The translations under genes and the position numbers were made by a program. From Bordetella parapertussis (GTDB lineage Bacteria > Pseudomonadota > Gammaproteobacteria > Burkholderiales > Burkholderiaceae_C), in contig CAMDAN010000092.1 of the NCBI GenBank assembly GCA_945888535.1, forward strand, positions 1-9,224: DNA of 9,224 bases, given 5' to 3'. This document shows, in pieces, positions 5,726-9,224 of this stretch. The notes below the pieces were generated by a model, which saw only the letters and a list, made by a program, of their open reading frames with translations, had not been told where the DNA came from and did not search any database. The stretch's first letter is position 1. Each line of letters starts with the position of its first letter.

Positions 5726-6661
5726 ATGCCGTCCCCCATCGCCATCGCAGAAGATATTGAGGACTTTATCCAAGAGGTAGAGGACGACGGACCCGCAGCC
5801 AGCGTCATGGCCTTCAATGCCAATGACCCCAGTGGCGCAGGTGGCTTGTTAGCCGACACGGCGGCCATGGCGTCTGTGGGCGTTCACGCTATGCCCGTGG
5901 TCACCGGCGCCTATGCTCGAGACACCAGCGAGATCGTTGACCACTTTGCGTTTGACGACGATGCCGTCAGCGCCCAGGCTCGTACCATTCTTGAAGACGT
6001 TCCGCCCGATGTTTTTAAAGTGGGCTTCGTGGGCAGCCCCGAAAACCTCAGCGCAATCGCCTCTTTGGTTTCAGACTACGCCGACGTTCCGGTCGTTACC
6101 TATATGCCCGACTTATCGTGGTGGCAAGAGGATTTGATTGACCAGTACCTTGACGCTTGCGCAGAGTTACTACTTCCTCAAACTACCGTGCTGGTAGGCA
6201 ACCACAGCACCTTGTCGCGCTGGCTTTTGCCAGACTGGAGCGCACAACGCCCGCCCACTGCCCGCGATATCGCCAAAGCGGCCCATGAATTTGGTGTGCC
6301 ATACACCTTGGTTACGGGAATTGCGTTGCCTGAACAATTTATTGACAACGCGCTTTGCTCTCCGACGGCTGTGGTGTGCCATGAAAAATTTGAGCGTTTT
6401 GAAGCCACGTTTATTGGCGCTGGTGATACCCTTTCTGCCGCCCTTGCCGCACTGATTGCAGCGGGCTCAGAATTACGCGAAGCCGTCACAGAAGCGCTGA
6501 GCTACCTTGATCGCAGTCTTGAAGGTGGCTTTCGCCCCGGGATGGGGCATGTGCAGCCTGACCGCCTTTTTTGGGCCCACGCCGAATCCGACGACGAAGA
6601 CTTTGAAGACCACGAAACCGACTTTCCTTTTGAAATGCCCCCGAATGAAACCCGCCATTGA
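5726..6661 (+). CDS. thiD: ThiD-like hydroxymethylpyrimidine (phosphate) kinase, divergent
   Basis: A 311-residue ribokinase-like protein in the place where Burkholderiales carry thiD, between rubredoxin and hemL. The ATP/anion regions persist: [12 protein letters not shown] (33-44), KVGFVGS (98-104) and [14 protein letters not shown] (230-243), the latter with the GAGD of the wider PfkB family rather than the GTGC of enterobacterial ThiD. Other ThiD hallmarks are changed. TAQNT reads AYARDT (62-67), the DPVM strand reads [10 protein letters not shown] (124-133), and TPNxxEA reads VGNHSTL (157-163). The usual reaction is phosphorylation of HMP and HMP-P for thiamine. Given the altered pyrimidine-binding and nucleotide loops, activity or substrate may differ. 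The C-terminus is an acidic tail (287-299, eleven Asp or Glu). I recall similar hemL-linked proteins in Comamonadaceae but could not check. The last 17 bases overlap hemL. Confidence 0.78.
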   Translation: MPSPIAIAEDIEDFIQEVEDDGPAASVMAFNANDPSGAGGLLADTAAMASVGVHAMPVVTGAYARDTSEIVDHFAFDDDAVSAQARTILEDVPPDVFKVGFVGSPENLSAIASLVSDYADVPVVTYMPDLSWWQEDLIDQYLDACAELLLPQTTVLVGNHSTLSRWLLPDWSAQRPPTARDIAKAAHEFGVPYTLVTGIALPEQFIDNALCSPTAVVCHEKFERFEATFIGAGDTLSAALAALIAAGSELREAVTEALSYLDRSLEGGFRPGMGHVQPDRLFWAHAESDDEDFEDHETDFPFEMPPNETRH

Positions 6662-7952
6662 CCGAAATCTAGAACTTTTTGAACGTGCCTCTCGGGTGAT
6701 CCCGGGGGGAGTGAATTCACCGGTGCGGGCCTTTAAGGCCGTTGGGGGGACGCCGCGCTTTGTGACCCGAGCACAAGGCGCCTATTTTTGGGATGCGAAT
6801 GGCCAACGTTACACCGATTACATCGGCTCGTGGGGCCCGATGATTTTGGGACACGGGCATCCCGCCGTGGTCGAGGCGGTTCGCAAAGCCTTGCTCGAAG
6901 GGTTTTCATTTGGTGCGCCGACCGAAAGAGAAATTGAACTGGCCGAAGAAATTATCAAACATGTTCCAAGCATGGAGATGGTTCGTTTAGTGAGCTCAGG
7001 CACCGAAGCGGCGATGAGCGCAATTCGCCTAGCGCGGGGCGCAACCGGGCGAAACAAAATTATTAAATTCGAAGGCTGCTACCACGGCCACGCCGATGCA
7101 CTTTTGGTGAAGGCGGGCTCAGGACTTGCGACCTTTGGCAACCCCACTAGCGCGGGCGTACCACCCGAAGTTGTTCAACACACGCTGGTGCTTGAGTTCA
7201 ACCACATTGCCCAACTGGAAGAAGCTTTTGCTTTGCACGGGCGGGATGTGGCTTGCCTCATGATTGAGCCGATCGCAGGCAATATGAATTTTGTGCGGGC
7301 ATCGGTCGCTTTCATGCAAAGAGCCCGGGAGCTTTGCACCCAATACGGCGCACTTTTGGTATTTGATGAAGTGATGACCGGAATGCGGGTTGCATTAGGC
7401 AGCGCACAAAGTGTCTACGCCAAAAGCATTCCAGGCTTTGAGCCTGACATGACGGTGATGGGGAAAGTCATAGGCGGGGGCATGCCTTTGGCAGCCTTTG
7501 GTGGCAAGCGCGCCGTCATGGAACATTTAGCGCCCATGGGCTCGGTCTACCAAGCCGGTACTTTGTCTGGCAACCCCGTTGCGACCGCATGCGGTTTGGC
7601 AACACTGCGCGAGATTAGCCGGCCGGGTTTTTATGAAGCTCTCAGTACCAAAGCCCGCGCATTGGTTAGCGGCCTACAAAGTGCTGCTGATGCGGCAGGC
7701 GTTCCGTTTTGCGGCGACAGCGAAGGCGGAATGTTTGGATTTTTCCTGATGGACAAGCTGCCGCAAAACTACGCCACCGTCATGACCACCGATAACAAGC
7801 GTTTCAATACTTTCTTTCACGGCATGTTAGAGAACGGCGTTTACTTTGCACCCGCCTTGTACGAGGCTGGCTTTATGAGTGCGGCCCATACCGAAGCAGA
7901 CATCAACCACACCGTCAACGCTGCGGAAAAAGTCTTTCGCTTGCTCGCTTAG
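6645..7952 (+). CDS. hemL: Glutamate-1-semialdehyde 2,1-aminomutase
   Basis: A 435-residue PLP enzyme that converts glutamate-1-semialdehyde to 5-aminolevulinate, the tetrapyrrole precursor of the C5 pathway. Hallmarks are [12 protein letters not shown] (19-30), [16 protein letters not shown] (117-132, cofactor phosphate), [19 protein letters not shown] (142-160), [10 protein letters not shown] (240-249, D241 at the PLP ring nitrogen) and [16 protein letters not shown] (272-287), where K274 is the Schiff-base lysine. Length and motifs are complete. The open frame extends upstream to 6507, but those residues lie antiparallel to nothing conserved and overlap thiD, so I start at ATG 6645, whose [15 protein letters not shown] matches the family N-terminus. 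No clear Shine-Dalgarno precedes it, and the 17-base overlap with thiD suggests coupled translation. The stop overlaps that of convergent purH. Confidence 0.97.
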   Translation: MKPAIDRNLELFERASRVIPGGVNSPVRAFKAVGGTPRFVTRAQGAYFWDANGQRYTDYIGSWGPMILGHGHPAVVEAVRKALLEGFSFGAPTEREIELAEEIIKHVPSMEMVRLVSSGTEAAMSAIRLARGATGRNKIIKFEGCYHGHADALLVKAGSGLATFGNPTSAGVPPEVVQHTLVLEFNHIAQLEEAFALHGRDVACLMIEPIAGNMNFVRASVAFMQRARELCTQYGALLVFDEVMTGMRVALGSAQSVYAKSIPGFEPDMTVMGKVIGGGMPLAAFGGKRAVMEHLAPMGSVYQAGTLSGNPVATACGLATLREISRPGFYEALSTKARALVSGLQSAADAAGVPFCGDSEGGMFGFFLMDKLPQNYATVMTTDNKRFNTFFHGMLENGVYFAPALYEAGFMSAAHTEADINHTVNAAEKVFRLLA

Positions 7953-9224
7953 TGTCGGAAGTGGCGCACGCCGGTATAAACCATCGCTACGCCGCGTTCA
8001 TTGGCTGCGTTAACCACTTCATCGTCACGCATGCTGCCGCCAGGCTGAATGATGCATGTTGCACCTGCGTCGACGACCACGTCTAAACCATCTCGAAATG
8101 GAAAGAATGCATCGCTTGCGACTACGGTGCCCTGCAAAGTTAAACCCGCATGCTCCGCTTTGATGCTGGCGATTCGGGCAGAGTCAAGGCGGCTCATTTG
8201 TCCAGCGCCAACGCCCATCGTCATGCCATCTAAGCAAAATACGATGGCGTTGGATTTCACGTACTTAGCCACTTTCCAAGCGAACAACATATCCTGAAGT
8301 TGCTCTGGGCTGGGTTGCTTTGTCGTTACTACTTTCAAGTCTGCCAAGGTCAGCTCTTGGTTGTCTGCCGTTTGAATGAGCAGGCCCGAGCCAATGCGTT
8401 TAACGTCTACCGCGTTGCGGCCCTGCGTCCACGCACTGGTGTTGGCATCTAACGCTGAGCCCAAGGTAGCGGGCAGCGCGATGTGCAAAACCCGGACATT
8501 GACTTTGTTTTTCAATACTGACAAAGCGCCTGCGGTGAAGTCGGGTGCCATGAGGACTTCCACAAACTGTTGTGAAATTTGGTTTGCAGCCCGTTCATCG
8601 ACGGTGCAATTGAGGGCGATGATGCCACCAAAAGCCGAGGTGGGGTCAGTGGTAAATGCCTTGGAATACGCGTCTAGGGCATCGATACCCACCGCCACGC
8701 CGCATGGATTGGCGTGTTTCACGATGACGCAGGCAGGCGTTTCAAAACTTTTGACACACTCCCAAGCGGCATCGGCATCGGCGATGTTATTGAAACTGAG
8801 CTCCTTCCCTTGTACCTGTTGGGCCGTGACCAACGAACCCGGCGCGGGGTAGAGGTCGCGATAAAAGGCGGCTTGTTGATGTGGGTTTTCTCCGTAACGC
8901 AAGTCTTGTAACTTCACAAAGCGTCCATTGGACTGAGCGGGGAAAACTGCCATCGTGCCGTCGGATTGGATACACGACAAGTAGTCACTGATAGCGCCAT
9001 CGTATTGACTGATCCGGTTAAACGCAGCAACTGACAAAGCGAATTTGGTTTTTTCGCTTACGGCGCCTAATGTCTTGAGCTCTTCGATCACGCCTGCATA
9101 TTGCAACGGGTCGGTCAACACCGCAACGTCTTTCCAATTTTTCGCAGCGCTACGAACCATTGCGGGTCCGCCGATGTCAATATTTTCAATCGCATCTTCA
9201 AGCATGCAATCTGGCTTGGCAATC
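7949..9224 (-). CDS. purH: Bifunctional AICAR formyltransferase / IMP cyclohydrolase, 5' end missing
   Basis: About 424 residues of PurH, which carries out the last two steps of purine synthesis (AICAR to FAICAR with 10-formyl-THF, then closure to IMP). The frame runs off the right edge. Codons upstream of the ATG at 9205 read IAKPDC, continuous with the conserved [22 protein letters not shown], so 9205 is an internal methionine. Roughly the first 100 residues of the IMP cyclohydrolase domain lie outside. Visible formyltransferase hallmarks are [23 protein letters not shown] (catalytic Lys-His), [33 protein letters not shown] and [12 protein letters not shown], and the protein ends GVRHFRH as the family does. 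The gene is convergent with hemL, the stops sharing TTAG. Its promoter is outside the window. No frameshift or missing motif is seen. Confidence 0.96.
   Translation of the reverse strand, partial: IAKPDCMLEDAIENIDIGGPAMVRSAAKNWKDVAVLTDPLQYAGVIEELKTLGAVSEKTKFALSVAAFNRISQYDGAISDYLSCIQSDGTMAVFPAQSNGRFVKLQDLRYGENPHQQAAFYRDLYPAPGSLVTAQQVQGKELSFNNIADADAAWECVKSFETPACVIVKHANPCGVAVGIDALDAYSKAFTTDPTSAFGGIIALNCTVDERAANQISQQFVEVLMAPDFTAGALSVLKNKVNVRVLHIALPATLGSALDANTSAWTQGRNAVDVKRIGSGLLIQTADNQELTLADLKVVTTKQPSPEQLQDMLFAWKVAKYVKSNAIVFCLDGMTMGVGAGQMSRLDSARIASIKAEHAGLTLQGTVVASDAFFPFRDGLDVVVDAGATCIIQPGGSMRDDEVVNAANERGVAMVYTGVRHFRH

Noticed and set aside
6507..6644. Upstream extension of hemL to 6507
   Set aside because: Overlaps the conserved end of thiD, encodes residues unlike HemL, and would give an oversized protein.
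7925..7990. Possible terminator at the hemL/purH junction
   Set aside because: Only a four-base stem, GGCG/CGCC with a two-base loop near 7965-7974, and no T run adjoining it on either strand.
8376..8852. Plus-strand open frame of 158 codons
   Set aside because: Antisense to conserved purH sequence; no family resemblance.
1..9224. CRISPR array, insertion sequence, tRNA or prophage gene
   Set aside because: No repeat-spacer pattern, transposase motif, cloverleaf or integrase-like frame was seen, and coding genes fill almost the whole window.

Overview
The window is a compact chromosomal housekeeping region of a betaproteobacterium, most likely of the order Burkholderiales and possibly Comamonadaceae-like. 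The evidence is the gene order plsC-pyrC-pyrB-pyrR-ruvX-algH beside rubredoxin-thiD-hemL, the metal-ligand-free dihydroorotase-like protein next to pyrB, and an unusual ThiD of the kind I associate with that group. The taxonomic call is inference; no marker gene is present. I see no RNA gene, CRISPR array, insertion sequence or phage gene. No stretch over 300 bases lacks a gene; the longest non-coding gap is about 51 bases.

Left part, 1-3986, minus strand: six genes read right to left, algH (UPF0301/YqgE), ruvX (YqgF), pyrR, pyrB, a pseudo-dihydroorotase (pyrC', also called pyrX) and the start of a 1-acylglycerol-3-phosphate acyltransferase cut by the window edge. The junctions are ATGA overlaps or gaps of 2-13 bases, so this is very probably one transcription unit with translational coupling. 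It joins pyrimidine synthesis and salvage (aspartate transcarbamylase, its inactive partner subunit, PyrR) to a 16S rRNA-processing nuclease and phospholipid synthesis.

Middle part, 4008-5725: a class I DNA photolyase on the plus strand, divergent from algH across only 21 bases. It meets a rubredoxin gene on the minus strand tail to tail, with the two stop codons overlapping. An imperfect hairpin followed by a T run on the minus strand lies inside the last photolyase codons and may be the rubredoxin terminator.

Right part, 5726-9224: a ThiD-like kinase and hemL (glutamate-1-semialdehyde aminotransferase) overlap on the plus strand. They converge on purH (minus strand, 5' end outside the window), again with overlapping stop codons. 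These genes serve thiamine, tetrapyrrole and purine synthesis.

I do not see an undescribed multi-gene system. The points most worth a second look are the dihydroorotase homologue that has lost nearly all its metal ligands, the ThiD homologue that has lost its usual substrate loops, the possible terminator coding for a protein C-terminus, a pyrR with no room for a classical attenuator, and the extreme compaction at the gene junctions.
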